Shown here: positions 1 through 11,324 of the stretch, one piece after another
Position numbering within the stretch: the stretch's first letter is position 1
Layout: each line of letters opens with the position of its first letter
From: Ligula intestinalis
Lineage: Eukaryota; Platyhelminthes; Cestoda; Diphyllobothriidea; Diphyllobothriidae
Length of the DNA stretch: 64,000 bases
NCBI GenBank assembly: GCA_036362985.1
Contig: JAYGXS010000005.1
Span: forward strand, 53,028,945-53,092,944
Reading direction: 5' to 3'
Notes under the pieces: generated by a model
Told to the model about the DNA's origin: nothing
Database searches by the model: none
What the model saw: only the letters and a program-made list of their open reading frames with translations
Program-made: the position numbers and the translations under genes

Positions 1-336
1 AAAATTCCATATCAAGCTTGTGATACGGTATATTGTGGCCAAACAGGAAGATCTGTCTCCGGACGCATCCGCAAGCACCAATCGGCAGAGAAAAGACATG
101 ACCGTTTTTCCGAAGTGGCTATGCATTGCCTTGACACAGGACATATATTTGCAGGGGACAAAACATGCATCGTCGGAGTTTGCCCCTCCAGAAAAGGCCG
201 AGAATTTCTTGAGGCCATGCACTCCGATGATTCATGCATCAACCGGCGTATCGAGTTAGCTGGATTGTACAAACACCTCAAAGAAAGGTGGAAAAGACTG
301 CAGCCGACAAACATGGACCAACATGACCGCAATTAG
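1..336 (+). CDS. Penelope-like element GIY-YIG endonuclease, C-terminal part (5' cut by window edge)
   Basis: The frame is open from base 1 to the stop at 334-336 (about 111 residues). It shows VYCGQTGRS, the PLE version of the GIY-YIG endonuclease core (usually YVGETGR), then an arginine/histidine stretch and HCLDTGH, the conserved D-T-G-H block, and a charged C-terminus. In PLEs this domain nicks target DNA for target-primed reverse transcription and lies after the reverse transcriptase. The reverse transcriptase would lie upstream of the window. This piece has no internal stop, but its full state cannot be judged. The ATG codons inside it are not starts. Confidence 0.8.
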   Translation, partial: KIPYQACDTVYCGQTGRSVSGRIRKHQSAEKRHDRFSEVAMHCLDTGHIFAGDKTCIVGVCPSRKGREFLEAMHSDDSCINRRIELAGLYKHLKERWKRLQPTNMDQHDRN

Positions 337-654
337 CGTCCACACCGGATGACCTGGACTGACCCCGGACTGACTTAAATTACAGTTGCCAATTAGTCAT
401 TACGCCATTGAGACTGATAATCATGTCCATCACGATGTGACGCAAATTGTAACCCCCAATTAACGCCCACACCATATGACTATATAACTGTATCAGCACT
501 TAGAAATGCTTACTGTTGTTTGCAAATTTCTCTCAAGTCTGACGACGAACTGGGGATGCAGTGTCGAAAATTTACTCAATAAACTTACTCATTTCCCAAA
601 GGATGCCTTTCCATGAAATTACATTTCTTGGGATGCCTGCCTTTCAGTTTATAC
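337..654. other. non-coding stretch, probable PLE 3' flank
   Basis: No gene is seen. The stretch follows the PLE stop codon and contains two copies of GGATGCCT about 40 bases apart before Helitron homology starts near 655. It may be PLE 3' sequence or host DNA. Confidence 0.4.
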
Positions 655-664
655 GAAACAATAT

Positions 665-1310
665 TATGTGATGCCTTGGTTACACTCGGAATCGGCTTTG
701 AGCCTGTAGGTTGATGTTTTCTACGGAGAATATTTGTAGAAACTTTGGCTTGCCATCAGGAGGAGGTAGTTACGATCCAATCCGGTGGCAAACTTGGCCT
801 TCCACCTTAAAGTTCGGCATAAATCCAACCTCACGAACAATACTGGCACCAAAGGATGTCATTTAAAAAGCCCCGTTGTATTTCCTAATATTCGAAAGAA
901 ATTTTTTCGAGTCGTCGGTATTACCAGCCTGCAATGTTTGGAATATTTCTGGTTTTGAGGGGAAGTTATTCAGTAGCACTTTGCCGTTGGAACAGCAAAT
1001 GCCGATTGTCTCACTAGTCCATTTTTTCGCCTGACAATGTCCGCAAACTTCTACCATCTTCCCAATGGAAACATTTGCATCTTCCGCATAACCAAGACTT
1101 GGGTTGTAATTGAGTTAGGCTTTGTTCCACACTTGAGCATTTATGGAAGCAAACAACGGGCCAGAGTCGCCAAACCGTATGTGAATTGGTTGCGAACTGG
1201 AGTTTCCAGCATCGGTTTGGCGTTGATCCGCTCTCTGTGATGCTTGCATAGCCAGAAGTGCATTTCTACGTCTGGGTAATTTGTTTTGCCGACGTTGCGA
1301 ATCTCTTAAC
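665..1310 (-). pseudogene. Helitron N-terminal coding fragment
   Basis: The minus strand encodes VCGHCQAKKW followed by a CCSNGKVLLNNFP block, closely matching the right copy around 61465-61560. The Cys/His spacing (CGHC...CC) suggests a zinc-binding region ahead of the Helitron-like N domain. The 64-residue open part is 863-1057; flanking homology on both sides is broken by frame changes and stops. Where the right copy has a TAA stop (61293-61295), this copy reads CAA. That suggests the ancestral frame was open there. Confidence 0.7.
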
Positions 1311-1329
1311 CTACCTAGCTCTCTCCTTC

Positions 1330-1650
1330 GAGGGCTGTTGGTTGGTTGGTAGCCCTTGTTGGATCAAGGGTTCAGGCCGGAGCCCAAACTGCATCTGTTT
1401 GGGAGACGGAGAGAAGCCGCGACCTCGACCGGCTTGAGCCAAAGGTCCACGGGAGTGAGGTGGGTGCCTGGCCGAGAACTGCAGGTGAAGAGATGACGGC
1501 AGTCATGCGGTGAGACGCCGCAGTCGGGTATGGGCGGGTCGAGCCAGAGGGCGGTCTGGCTTGTGCGTTATTTGGCAGGTGTTTTTTGGCACCCCTGGAC
1601 GGAGTTATACCTTCCTATTATTGTATTAAAATTAGATGATGATGTTGATG
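1330..1650 (+). repeat. GC-rich SINE-like piece with GAT-rich tail
   Basis: A GC-rich block with a GGTTC-type B-box-like site near 1368 ends in an AT-rich tail with GATGATGATGTTGATGAT around 1635-1652. A compact GC-rich body with a simple-repeat 3' tail is typical of short retroposons. No second full copy is seen here, so the assignment is tentative. Confidence 0.4.
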
Positions 1651-1930
1651 ATTTAAAAGTTTGCGAGAAAAAAGACAGGGTTGAACGTCCATCCCGCTTC
1701 TTTTAGTCGGTTTTTTTTCATGAGGGTTGCCAAACTAACCACCATCAAATTAAGCGTGGATGAGATTCCGACCATTGATTCGGTTGCTCTCGTGGAAGTT
1801 ACTGGTCTGCGGGAACTTCTAATGCTCCAAGAAACGAAGTCATGAGGTCCGGATGGAATACCTGCAAAGCTGTTAAAAGAACTAGCCGTAGCGTTGGCAG
1901 AACCCCTGTACTTACATTTCCGATCACTCG
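1651..1930 (+). pseudogene. CR1-like LINE fragment, start of reverse transcriptase
   Basis: Plus-strand translation gives ETKS*GPDGIPAKLLKELA and then EPLYLHFRSLE, matching the stretch before and at the start of the reverse transcriptase in the LINE at 30685-35504 (which reads ETKSSGPDEKPTKLSKELA). The preceding TIDSVAL...ELL stretch matches too. One in-frame TGA is present. The fragment is about 280 bp and sits inside the left Helitron copy. Confidence 0.7.
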
Positions 1931-2201
1931 AGATCTTAGCGGCCTTGCCCTTTTTGCTCCTCCATCCCACCCCTTACCCACCCCCGCCCACCCCCCGTGG
2001 CGTATTCACATCCGCCTGTGACGTCGGGTGTCAATCGCGAGTCTGAAACAGATGTCTGCCACCAATGATAAAGGGGACAAACACAGACACAGTGACACCG
2101 GCACTGTCCCCTGTGTGATCGACTGGCGCGCGAAGGGCGAGCGGGCGGAAGGCGCGTCGCGTGTGACTAACATACGGACAGGCGCGCATGCCCGCGTGCG
2201 C

Positions 2202-2220
2202 GTGTGTGTGTGTGTGTGTG
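2202..2220. repeat. (GT)n microsatellite
   Basis: A short GT run lies inside the Helitron 5' leader. The right copy has shorter GT runs at the matching place. Confidence 0.9.
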
Positions 2221-2315
2221 CCCACGCTCCGTGATTGACTTACAAACAGCTGCCATCCACCATTGATAACGGAGATGCACACAGAGACAGTCATGACTTT
2301 TATTAAGTATACAGA

Positions 2316-4284
2316 TTATTTTGGGATTTTGATAACGACGAAGTTCAGATATTTCGTGTAATGGTGATTACAATTTCACGATTTTTCCTGGCTTTATAGC
2401 CTAAGTTTTTATAAACAATAAAAGTAGTTACCTAATGAATAAGTTTTAAGCCTTTCCTTCTTATGTAACTGTCAGTTTGGGTCGTGGTTTTAGAATCACT
2501 CAAACATGCTAACTCACTGCCGAGTAAAAAGGACGTCCACAACAAAAGTGTAAATTGGACGCCTACGATTATTTTAAAAACTTTCTCTAGCATGTTACCT
2601 TTTAAAAAGCGCTTTAATTAGATATCCAACATCTGTTTACTTTCCTTTCTTTGAAGATAAAATATTAAGATCAAAATGGGAATTTTAGTCAGTTGTTTGG
2701 ATTCCCTAAAACTTCGGGATACATCTTCTGCTGAAAATGAAAAAAATCAGTTTTCTATGTATGCCGGAGCAATTTCCAATATATGTGCTTACTTCTGTAG
2801 CGACCTTGTATTTCCTAGCCATGCTTTGCTCACACGCCCCAGGTTGTCAAAATCTCCGTTCAACCACTTCTCAAGGCCAGGAGCTTACTGCGGAGGAGTT
2901 GTTTACGCTCAGTCACTCCCAGAACCAACGATCTACTGTTCGGTTGTAGTTGTCTGGACACGGTGATCTACTTGCCGGACTGTGTCTCTGGGCTCCGGCC
3001 CATTCATGGCTGGACTGCACTTGTCTGGGAGTCACTTACCTATTACTTACATTCCACGCTTGTTATACCTTTTTAAATTATCCCTAACACTCTGGCCTTC
3101 CACGCCTTATCATATCTACTAGTTTATATTCGTTGGGATACGTTCTATCGACTAGTATCCGGCTGGACTACGTCGTATCCCACACTTCTATGCTCAATTC
3201 TAAGATAACAAAAGCGGAGCAGAGTGCATAAATGCCAACAACGATATTGAGAAAAGTAATTACCTTCTTTCCGTGCCGTTTTTAGTTTCTTATTCATTGA
3301 TTCTGTTCTACAGATAGAAAATGTTTGAACAGCTTTTGCATAAAGTCTGCCTGACAACATTGACAGCATGTCTCAGGTGTTTGTTTATGTGCTTGTTTGC
3401 GGGCGTTATTTTTAGGTGGGAATAAAAGACATTACAGCCTTAATACTTAATTGTATGGCACATAAATTAGCAGACTTGCAAAAGAAATTTTTTAAAACTT
3501 AATTCGCTCTTTTTTCCAGACAATAATGCGTTATCACAAAACGACACTTACCTCAATTTCATGAAAGCACAACAAAATTTTCTGTTCTCCGAACACATAT
3601 AAGTGCAAGATTTTTGGCCTTTATTAATGCTCTCTTAGTAGCGTAGGAAGTTCCTTGGATATCAGCAAAGGTTGGATTTGGCCCAATACCGCCGCTATTT
3701 GCCCCCAGTATACTGATCTGAACTGAACTCTTTGCTAGTAACCAGCATTTTGAGCCTCAATTCAACTGAATGAGCAAAATAAAGAACCTCCAATGTGTGT
3801 TAAGTCTTGCGCTCAAATCATGATATTCATATTTTATCAGATATATCCCTTACTATACAGCATGCGCTCCAGAAGCCCCGAATACAACGTACCTTTCCAG
3901 TGGGTTCACAAATTATCCACGCACTTCAAACCACTTAAAACAGAAGAATGGCCTTTGTTTACTGATAGAACTTGAAGGAGACGTATGTTTCTCCTAAAGT
4001 ACTGTAAGAAGGAATGATATATTTAAATATAGGTGGAAGGTTAGAAGGTAATGAAAGTACCAGATTGGAGAGCAGTTCCTATGCGGTACCGCTGATTATT
4101 TTCTCGATCAATATTCAAGACAGCAACCAAACGCATCACAAACTTTTTTTAGGTAGAAAACAAATAGCACCATGCAGAACTGCAAGTTTTATTTTTCAAA
4201 AGCTTAACCGACTAAACTTGCACCGCATCGAAGAACAGTTCTCACGTGTGGCTTAATGGAGAATGTACCCGAATACATTCGTTT
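2316..4284. other. AT-rich stretch without a supported gene
   Basis: No transposon protein or confident gene is seen. Small ORFs on both strands (2737-2949 plus; 3145-3369 minus) are discussed among the rejected items. Confidence 0.5.
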
Positions 4285-4390
4285 TTTGAATTCTCCACCC
4301 AGTTTCTGGTACGTGGCATGATTCCAGGGTGAGGGTCATTCAGCGTGGCGGCTCCTGACACAAGTTGTTGCGTAGGAGCATCACAACTTT
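4285..4390 (+). repeat. direct repeat, copy 1
   Basis: It shares with 4600-4737 the ordered blocks CACCC..GTTTCTGGT, GTGATTCCAG-like, CCTGACACAAG and AGCATC.CAACTT. Copy 2 has an extra segment of about 30 bp. Function unknown. Confidence 0.6.
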
Positions 4391-4599
4391 ACTTAAGAAA
4401 GTATACTCAAATAAAAATAATAAAGATAAATAATAATATGGGAAGGACTTGCTTGCACCATGAAGCATGTAGCTAATGAGTATGACATTTCCTCTTACAA
4501 TTCAAACCCATTTAAATGTACAGGTAAATCTACATCCTTCGGGAACCATTCTCGCGTGGCGTGATTGACAACGCGCCCGAGCTTGGCGCAGCCATTTGC

Positions 4600-4737
4600 T
4601 TCAATTCACCACCCTGTTTCTGGTCTGAGCAGAGACTAGGTTGAATAGATAGTTAGTGTGGTGGCGTGATTCCAGTTTTAAGGAAATTCAACCTGCGGGG
4701 CACCTGACACAAGCTCGTGTGAGAAGCATCGCAACTT
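4600..4737 (+). repeat. direct repeat, copy 2
   Basis: Second copy of the repeat at 4285-4390, same orientation, about 310 bp away. The flanks to 5150 show nothing recognisable. Confidence 0.6.
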
Positions 4738-5149
4738 GGGGTGGTAAAGCACATTTGAAGGCGCCTAATACCGAAAGACGATAAATGGCCTCTTACTCAA
4801 ACTACCTTGAATCAACACTTATGATAATGAATCTCCACATGCCTTGATACATAACGAGATATGTAGAGGTCATTCAAACTGATCCGCTGTTCGACAATCA
4901 TTTTTCTTTATCCATGCAATACCTGGAATGCATACGTTCTCTTTTCTGCGAGAGGTCAGCTCGCAATACGTCACTGCCAGCTCAAATAATTCGAATTACG
5001 GTAATGCAAGTTCTATTCCCCGAAATTTCGAGAAAACTGAAGGTTTCCTTGTCTAACACCTTATACTGAACAGAACCAAGACCTTGTATATAACATTAAG
5101 CCCATAGTTCACACCAACATCAGCACGAGAAGTAATCACTTTAGTTCAT

Positions 5150-6990
5150 CTTTTACTCACTGGAATAAATTTCTTGGTTTGCTGACGTTTCGAACAGCTG
5201 GACCGACTGTCCTTTGTCAAAGCGTAAAAAGACTTTATCGATCAGCAATTTAAAGTTGTGGCTGTACGTGTTGACCTTGGGCTGATCGATTTTGCTCAGT
5301 TCGCTGCTTGGCCTTCCGTGTGGACTATGGCGTAGCTTGACGGCAGTTGGTGTACTATTTCGTCACACCGGTAGAGAATGCTGGAAATCCTGCTCCCGCT
5401 TCCGGTGGTTTCGTCAGAGATTTGTCTGCGGTTGCAAATCCTGACTTCCGTTTGATTGTACTCCGTCATTTACTTAAATAATGACGTAGGACTTTGTAGG
5501 CCGCGGTCAGGCCCAGATGCCTGTTGACACAGTTTGTTTCTGAGTACCATGCTTCAAGCGTCACCCTTTTCACTTTTGAGGCTGCTCGGCCTACGATGGT
5601 CGCTCCTTGAATATCAAAGTTGTGGCCAGTCTCTCCGATATGCGTTACAGGCTGTAAGTTAGTGTCTAGTCTCCGAGCCGCCGCTTTGTGTTAGTTCAGG
5701 CAAGTCTGCACTTTGCGCCCTGTTTATCCAACGTAATTACAGCCTCCATCATTGCAGTGTATTTTGTAGACAACTGCGGAGGTTTCAGTAGGGGACAGTC
5801 TGTCTTTAGGTTGTATCACTCAGCAGCGTATTGTCGCCTGAGATCGATGGGCTATGCCTACTCCAGCAAGTTGTAACAGTCAAAAGACTGCTTCGGAGAG
5901 TTTTTTATGTAGGAAATGGCCTTCCAGACTTCGGGTTGCTGTTTTGCTGCCCGTCGTCTGTTCACTCAGCGGTGCTTGTTTTGGTTTCTAAAAGAATTCG
6001 GGTATCCATTAGCTCGAAAGAGGTCGTGAAGGTATGGTTGTTCCACTCTTTTGCCAGCTTGTGTGCTGCAATGTGTTTCAACTCTTTGAAAAAGGGTACG
6101 AACGCAGCTACGTTTGTAAGACAAAGGGTGATTGCTATTAAAGAAGAGTATTTGTTTCGTTTTGATGGCTTTTCTTAATGCTTGATATTGGAGAAGTCTT
6201 GGGAAGGCAGATTAGACGGAACATTATGTTGTTTACAGAAGGGATAAGGGAAAGTTGCCAATTGGTCTTGCAAGGCGTACGACCGTGAGGCCGGCGTCGC
6301 CGCGACCGCTACGGGCGAGGCGCAATTCAAAGTGTCCTCTGACGGCAGTCATCCCGAGCGGCCGCCGAATATCGCTTTATCTCAGTAGACTGGTGGTGAT
6401 TGGTTGCACAGCGCAAGGTTGGTACTAGGCGAGACTGGGTGTGTTCGTAAGTGGCTCAGACCATTGATCGAGAACGGACAGGGGGTGCTGGCAAGTAGCG
6501 CCTGACCGCAGGCGGCATTAGGCGCGCAGGCCAAAGGCGCCATCCGTCAGATCATGGGTTCCAAGTGGCTGCTAGGGCCACTGCAGTAGTCCAGTTGAAC
6601 AAGGGCGCATCAGGACATTGAGAAAGGGAAGTTGGTTATTTATTCCCGCTTCCATCGTGAATTGGATATTTGGGTCAGCCGAGTTTAGTAACTCTTTGAG
6701 GTGCTTAATGTCAGATGTTTTGACAAGGGCAAAAGTTTCATCGACCTAACGAGCCCAAAACCTCGGTCGATTCTTGGTAAAGACCAAATGTTCAATCTGT
6801 TGAAAGACCACTTCAACAACCAGGCCTGAAAAGGGGAAGCCCATTGGGGTGCCTTCACTTTGTTTATACATTTGTCCTCCAAGTGTGAAGTAGCTTTGAA
6901 GGCAATATCGTAGAAGTTCGAACAAATGTGCGGATACTGAAGCCAGCAAACGTTAAAAGGCTTAGCTACCAGTGAGCAACCCTTCACCCA
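5150..6990 (-). mobile_element. Penelope-like element A, decayed, with an insertion
   Basis: On the minus strand the order is reverse transcriptase (6990-6600), a foreign insertion (6178-6583), then linker, GIY-YIG region and terminus (6175-5150). The reverse transcriptase keeps YKQSEGTPMGFPFSGLV (PLE motif 4) and a YVDETF form of motif 5, so the second catalytic aspartate is changed to glutamate. The endonuclease part aligns with PLE B but is full of stops. The terminus contains GACGTTTCG at 5184-5192, the reverse complement of a motif found at other PLE ends here. Confidence 0.75.
6178..6583. mobile_element. GC-rich insertion splitting PLE A
   Basis: PLE B is continuous at the matching position, so this block of about 400 bp, absent from the PLE, was inserted, with loss of about 12 bp of PLE sequence. 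It contains repeated CGGCAGTCATCCC-like and AGGCGCGCAGG-like motifs and a GGTTCCAAG B-box-like site near 6559. A SINE is possible but no tail or target duplication is clear. Confidence 0.45.
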
Positions 6991-7139
6991 TGCATCCTTG
7001 TAAGTAAATTATCTCGAGTTTTACGGAAAGAAATAGAGAGTGAAAACACCCACTCCACTTGTGTCAACCGCTCAGCATTCCAAACTACCATCATGCCCAA
7101 GGCCGCAGGTTTTGTCCTCCTAAAAAGCAAAAAAATTAT

Positions 7140-7696
7140 GACAAAAGTAGCTTATGTTAGCCCACTCATATACCACTAGTCGCAGAATTTTGTCCTGCAA
7201 AAACGGTGGTTATAGAGTTTTTGGAGGGTGGGGAAATAGGATAGGCAGAGAAGGAAATTTTTAGAAGCAAGTGTTAAGTGAAAAAAACGTAGTCGACGTT
7301 TGTTTCCCGCGGCCGCTGGTAGTATGTTGTTCCACATGTAAATTGACGGTGTGCGCGGGGCTTTGCGCCGCGGACTACAATAATCTAACTTCAGGACGGT
7401 AAGTTAGACCTCAGGTAAGTTGGAGTAGACAACCTCCTGACCACCATTTCAATTTTTCGGGAAATTCAAAAAACCTGCAATTTGATAATCGGGTTTTTCC
7501 GCAATAAGTTAAACGATAATACAGATAAGGAAAATCTCCAGATACAAATTAACAACACTTCTAAAAACATTAAAATGAAAATACATTTAGCATTTATTAA
7601 AGTATATTCCCCACCCATCAAACCCATCACCGTTTTCGTAGGAAATCATGCAGGGAAAAGGGATTAATGATTGGGCCCACATAAGCTACTGTTGTC
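7140..7696. mobile_element. MITE family 1, copy 1 (557 bp, 8-bp target duplication)
   Basis: The left end GACAAAAGTAGCTTATG and the reverse complement of the right end GACAACAGTAGCTTATG form TIRs, with inverted similarity reaching about 90 bp inwards. The flanks are AAAATTAT (7132-7139) and AAAACTAT (7697-7704), a 7-of-8 match. There is no transposase, so it is non-autonomous. An 8-bp duplication fits hAT-like or other 8-bp superfamilies; the superfamily is not proven. Confidence 0.8.
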
Positions 7697-7709
7697 AAAA
7701 CTATGATAA

Positions 7710-7865
7710 ACATAGTAGTGAAAATTCGATTCCCAGGTGGTAAGTCAGGAAAAGTAAGGGTGTTTACCGAAAGAAGTGTATTTTTCGTCTGACGTTTCGG
7801 ATAGTATATTGAGGGATATGTAGGAAAAATTCCTTTGAGTGCCCTATTTGTACATATGTACACTG
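7710..7865 (-). mobile_element. PLE terminal fragment
   Basis: The minus strand contains GAAACGTCAGACG and then, toward 7712, TTACCACCTGGGAATC, the same order as in the PLE terminus at 22756-22845. The 5' half of the hammerhead-like hairpin seen in other copies is not preserved. No coding sequence is attached. Confidence 0.65.
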
Positions 7866-7919
7866 GTAGCAGAAAATTTGTTTCTCAGACTGTTGGCAAG
7901 GCCAGTTGTCCTGTGTGAT

Positions 7920-9290
7920 AGGATGAAAAGAGGAGCAGACAGTGAAAAAATTCCTCAGGGATATTTAGGAGAAAAACTATCGCTCTTGTGGGGATAATGC
8001 GTGGAATTTAGGAGAATAAAGGGGGTTCCAACGGGGGGGGGGGCAATGCAAAGGTTCCCAGGATCATCACCGTATGGAAGCCGCGTCCTGATTCTTCCTT
8101 GCTGATTGCAGAGTCCGCCAACGGAACTGGAAAAACAGATGCATCCGTCCAGATCGTCGACAGTCCGCTTTGGGTCGAACCAAGGCTGAATTTTTAGGTC
8201 GTCAGGTCTGGCTGATAAGAACGCTAGCGGGGTAATCACCGTACGCAGATAGCCAAGTAGGGTAGACCGCGGAGATCTTTGCATGAGGCTATGCGTGGGA
8301 GGGCGTTATAAATAGCAAACGTGAATGGATATAAAACTAATACTACTGAAAATTTGAAATTAGTATTATTATTGTAAATTATCAGTTACGACCTATCGTG
8401 CACTGCTATATCGATCCAGTTTTCGCTTAAAAATCTCTAGCGATTCCGACATAAGAACGTACTGAGGAAGCGCATTCCACGCTTCGACCACCCTTTTTGT
8501 AAAGAAGTGTTTCCGAGCGTCCAGCCTGGCCCCTGTCACCTTTACTTTGAGAGGATGACCCCTCAGATTCGTGGTCATTGCTAATTCGAAAAAATCCCCT
8601 GATATAAGACAGCAGACTTGAAGACGTTATACGCGGAATGCTAGTATCAGGTCCCCCCGAAGCTGCCTGTAGCGCAATGGGAAGAGGTTAAGTTTCGACA
8701 GCCGTGTTTCATAAGGCTGCGAGCCCTGCCCCATAACAAGTTTGGTTGCGCGCCATTGTACCTTTTCCAGGATGTTGATGGCTTTCGTGGCACAGGGTCT
8801 CTAAGCTTGGATAGCGGATTCTAAGTGCGCTCGTACGAAGTTTCCGAAGACTTTTGTGAAGCACTCTTCATTGAAGGTAGAAAAAGCTCGTCTGACGAGG
8901 TATAGGATCGACATTGCAGACTTGGCTACCTTTGTGCAATGCAGTGAGGGTTTAAGCGAAGGCGTGATCCAGACTCCCAAGTCTTTCTGGGCGTTCACTT
9001 CCTTCAATGGTATGTCATTCATTTGGTAAGCCATGCCGTTTGAATAACCGGATTTGCCGACTCGAATGGTGGTGCACTTGCTCTCATTGAACGGTAAGAG
9101 CCAGTCCGCCGACCATTTTTGAAGTCTATTTAAATTTTCCTGTAAGTACATTTCGTCAGCCGCAGTTCGAATTACGCTCCAAAGTTTTATATCATCGGTG
9201 AACATGAGGATACCGCAATCCAGTTCGCGGACACAATCGTTGATGTAGATAACAAACAAGACAGGGCCGAAATCACAACTAAGAGACATT
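7920..9290 (-). mobile_element. CR1-like LINE B, 5'-truncated
   Basis: It consists of a reverse transcriptase C-terminal half plus 3' region on the minus strand. The 3' non-coding part (8392-7920) shares the GCAGACAGTGAAAAA and TTAGGAGA.AAACT blocks with the LINE at 30685-35504, which supports one family. The 5' end abuts the end of PLE B near 9290. Confidence 0.75.
8393..9290 (-). pseudogene. LINE reverse transcriptase, palm end to C-terminus
   Basis: The minus frame reads GPVLFVIYINDCV, then MFTDDIKLW (motif C, FTDD in place of the usual YADD/FADD), NESKCTTIRVG, QKDLGVWITPSLKPSLHC and the thumb-like block KVFGNFVRAHLESAIQA. A stop at 8801 interrupts it. It resumes at 8578 as RGHPLKVKVTGARLDARKHF, FTKRVVEAWNALP and a basic end, the usual C-terminus of CR1-like polymerases. 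The apparent 289-residue ORF 8801-9670 is a chance join of this fragment with antisense PLE B sequence, not one protein. Confidence 0.75.
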
Positions 9291-9309
9291 TGCAATTGAG
9301 GAGGGTATA

Positions 9310-10800
9310 AAAGGGGATCTGGGAAAACACAATGTCTGCTACATTTCATTTTTTGCTCAAGGGAATAAATTTGTTGTTTTTCTGCCATTTCTTGCAGCTG
9401 GAACGGCTGACCTTTGTAGAAGCGTATACTGACTTTAGCGATCAGAAAATTGCAAGTTGCTGCTGTCCATTTTAGCTTTAGGCTGATCGATTTTGCTCCG
9501 TTCTCTGCTTGACCTTCCGTGTGGATTATGGCGTAGCTTGGCGGCAGTTGGTGTACTATTTCGTCCCCACGGTAGAGAATACTGGTAATCGTGCTCCCAT
9601 TTCCGGTGGTTTCGTCAGAGATTTGTCTTCGTTTGCAAATCCTGAATTCCGTTTGATCGTGCTCCTTCATTTACTTAAGTAATGACGTAGGACTCTGTAG
9701 GCCGCGGTCAGGTCCAGATGCCTGTTGACACAGTTGGCTTCTCAGTACCGTGCCTCAAGCGTCAGCCTTTCCACTTTTGAGGCTGCTCGGCCTACGATGG
9801 TCGCTCCTTGAATATCGAAGTTGTGGCCAGTCTCTCCGATATGCGTTGCAGGCTGTAAGTTAGTGTCTAGTCTCCGAGCCGCCGCTTTGTGTTAGTTCAG
9901 GCGAGTCTGCAATTTGCGTCCTGTTTCTTCAACGTAATTGCAGTCTCCATCATTGAAATGTATTTTTTAGACAGCTGCGGAGGTTTCATTAGGTGACAGT
10001 CTGTCTTTAGGTTGCATCGCATGGTCGTGAATCGTCGCTTGCGGTCGATGGGCTATGCCTACGCCAGCAGGTTGTAACAGTCGTGAGACTGCTTCGGAGA
10101 GTCTTTTTATTAGGAAATATCCTTCCAGACTTCGAATTGCTGTTTTGCTGCCCGTCCTCTGTTCACTCAGCCCTTGTTTTGGTTTCTAAAAGAATTCGGG
10201 TATCCATTAGCTCGAAAGAGGTCGTGAAGGTTTTGTTGTTCCATTTTTGTCAGCTTGTGTTCTGCAATGTGTTTCAACTCTTTGGAAAAGACTACGAACG
10301 CAGGTACGTTTGTGAAACAGAGGGTGATTACTATTGAAGTGGAGTATTTGTTTCGAGCTGGTGACCTTTCTGAATACTGTGGTTTGCAGTTGTCCAGCTG
10401 AAAAACGGTGCACCAGGACATCGAGGAATGGAATGTGGTTATTTCTTGACGCTTCCATCGTGAATAGGATATTTGGGTCAACCGATTTTAGCAACTCTTT
10501 GAGGTGCTTAATGTAGGATGTTTTGACAATGAAGAAAGTGTCATCGACATAACGAGCCCAAAAATTCAGTTGATGCATGTTGAAGACCAAAGGTTCAATC
10601 CGTTGAAGGACCACTTCAGCAATCAGGCCTGAGAGGGGGGTGCCCATTGAGGTGCCCTTAATTTGTTCATAGATTTTTCCTTCCAATGAAAGGTTAAACA
10701 ATGCTCGGAACAGGATGGAACAGACATTACGGTTTAGATGTGGGCGTTTTTGACAAGAACCATTGGAAGCGTTAACAAGCAGTGAGACCAGAAAATACAA
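9310..10800 (-). mobile_element. Penelope-like element B (reverse transcriptase to 3' end)
   Basis: The reverse transcriptase C-terminal half, linker, GIY-YIG domain and 3' end lie in order on the minus strand. The N-terminal reverse transcriptase is missing. The endonuclease part (about 10080-9600) reads in shifting frames CNYVEETGRKLQTRL, then GETGHNFD and REANCVNRHLDL-like blocks, so the domain is recognisable but broken. The 3' end near 9400 has a degenerate terminal hairpin. Confidence 0.8.
10207..10800 (-). pseudogene. PLE reverse transcriptase C-terminal half
   Basis: A 197-residue open stretch. Residues 44-60 give YEQIKGTSMGTPLSGLI (motif 4), and 84-89 YVDDTF (motif 5 with both catalytic aspartates). 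HIPFLDVLVHR (motif 6) and TVFRKVTSSKQILHF follow. The frame then shifts: the sequel (CFTNVPAFVVFSKELKHI, then ANGYPNSF) lies in another frame at 10167-10481. The ANGYP block is the usual PLE linker before the endonuclease. No start for the polymerase is visible; it is a fragment. Confidence 0.8.
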
Positions 10801-11324
10801 GTAAGATTGGTATGGTCATTTATGGCGTATCGGTCAACTACAGTCAAGTCGAGTTTATTAAAGGAAATATAGGCGGATGCCTTTGAACGCCATACTGCGT
10901 GATAAAATCAACGGTTGCCTAGAGAGCAAACATTTTATTCAAATGCTCAGCCCTTTGGCATGCACAGGATGACATGGCTTTTCATTTAAATATCAGTTTC
11001 AAGTTAAATCATTTTGCCAGAAAAAGCGTAACTTCACGCAGACGATAAATGCTGTCTCATAACTAAATAATACCTGTCTCAGTGTAAGGGTTGTGGATGT
11101 ATTATCGACAGAATATATCTAACCTCATCAACCTTGTCTTTTTTGGAAAAATAATTAGTGTCCAAGTTGTGAGATAGCTGATAATTTCACTGGGCCACGG
11201 GAGAGAAGAAATAATATATTTCGCTTAATATTATTTGCTTTGCCTCGTTCCCGGAACAAAATACACACGAGTGTGGGGAGGGGGTGGGTGTAGTGAAAGG
11301 TGCAAGACAAGATTAGATAGCCGG

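Larger units (their letters stand above)
655..2315 (-). mobile_element. Helitron 5' portion, truncated and interrupted (left copy)
   Basis: On the minus strand the element begins at 2315 with TCTGTATACTTAATAAAAG, the same 19-base terminus as the right copy at 59978, and in both copies the base before TC is A, as expected for Helitron insertion between A and T. Homology to the right copy then covers a GC-rich leader (about 2290-1975) and a coding part (about 1310-655). Between them, about 1320-1960 holds a SINE-like piece and a LINE fragment in place of Helitron sequence. The replication and helicase regions are missing, so it cannot be autonomous. Confidence 0.75.

Noticed and set aside
2031..2294. 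ORFs over the GT-rich leader
   Set aside because: They lie in the Helitron 5' leader and GT repeat; low complexity.
2737..2949. 70-codon ORF with a hydrophobic stretch and an acceptor-like TTCTGTAG at 2800
   Set aside because: Could be an exon, but there is no partner exon, promoter or similarity; evidence too thin.
3145..3369. 44-nt exon-like piece on the minus strand between AG and GT
   Set aside because: Flatworm micro-exons exist, but a single AG/GT pair in AT-rich DNA is expected by chance.
8801..9670. 289-codon ORF as one protein
   Set aside because: It joins antisense PLE B 3' sequence to a LINE polymerase fragment; the junction lies near 9290.
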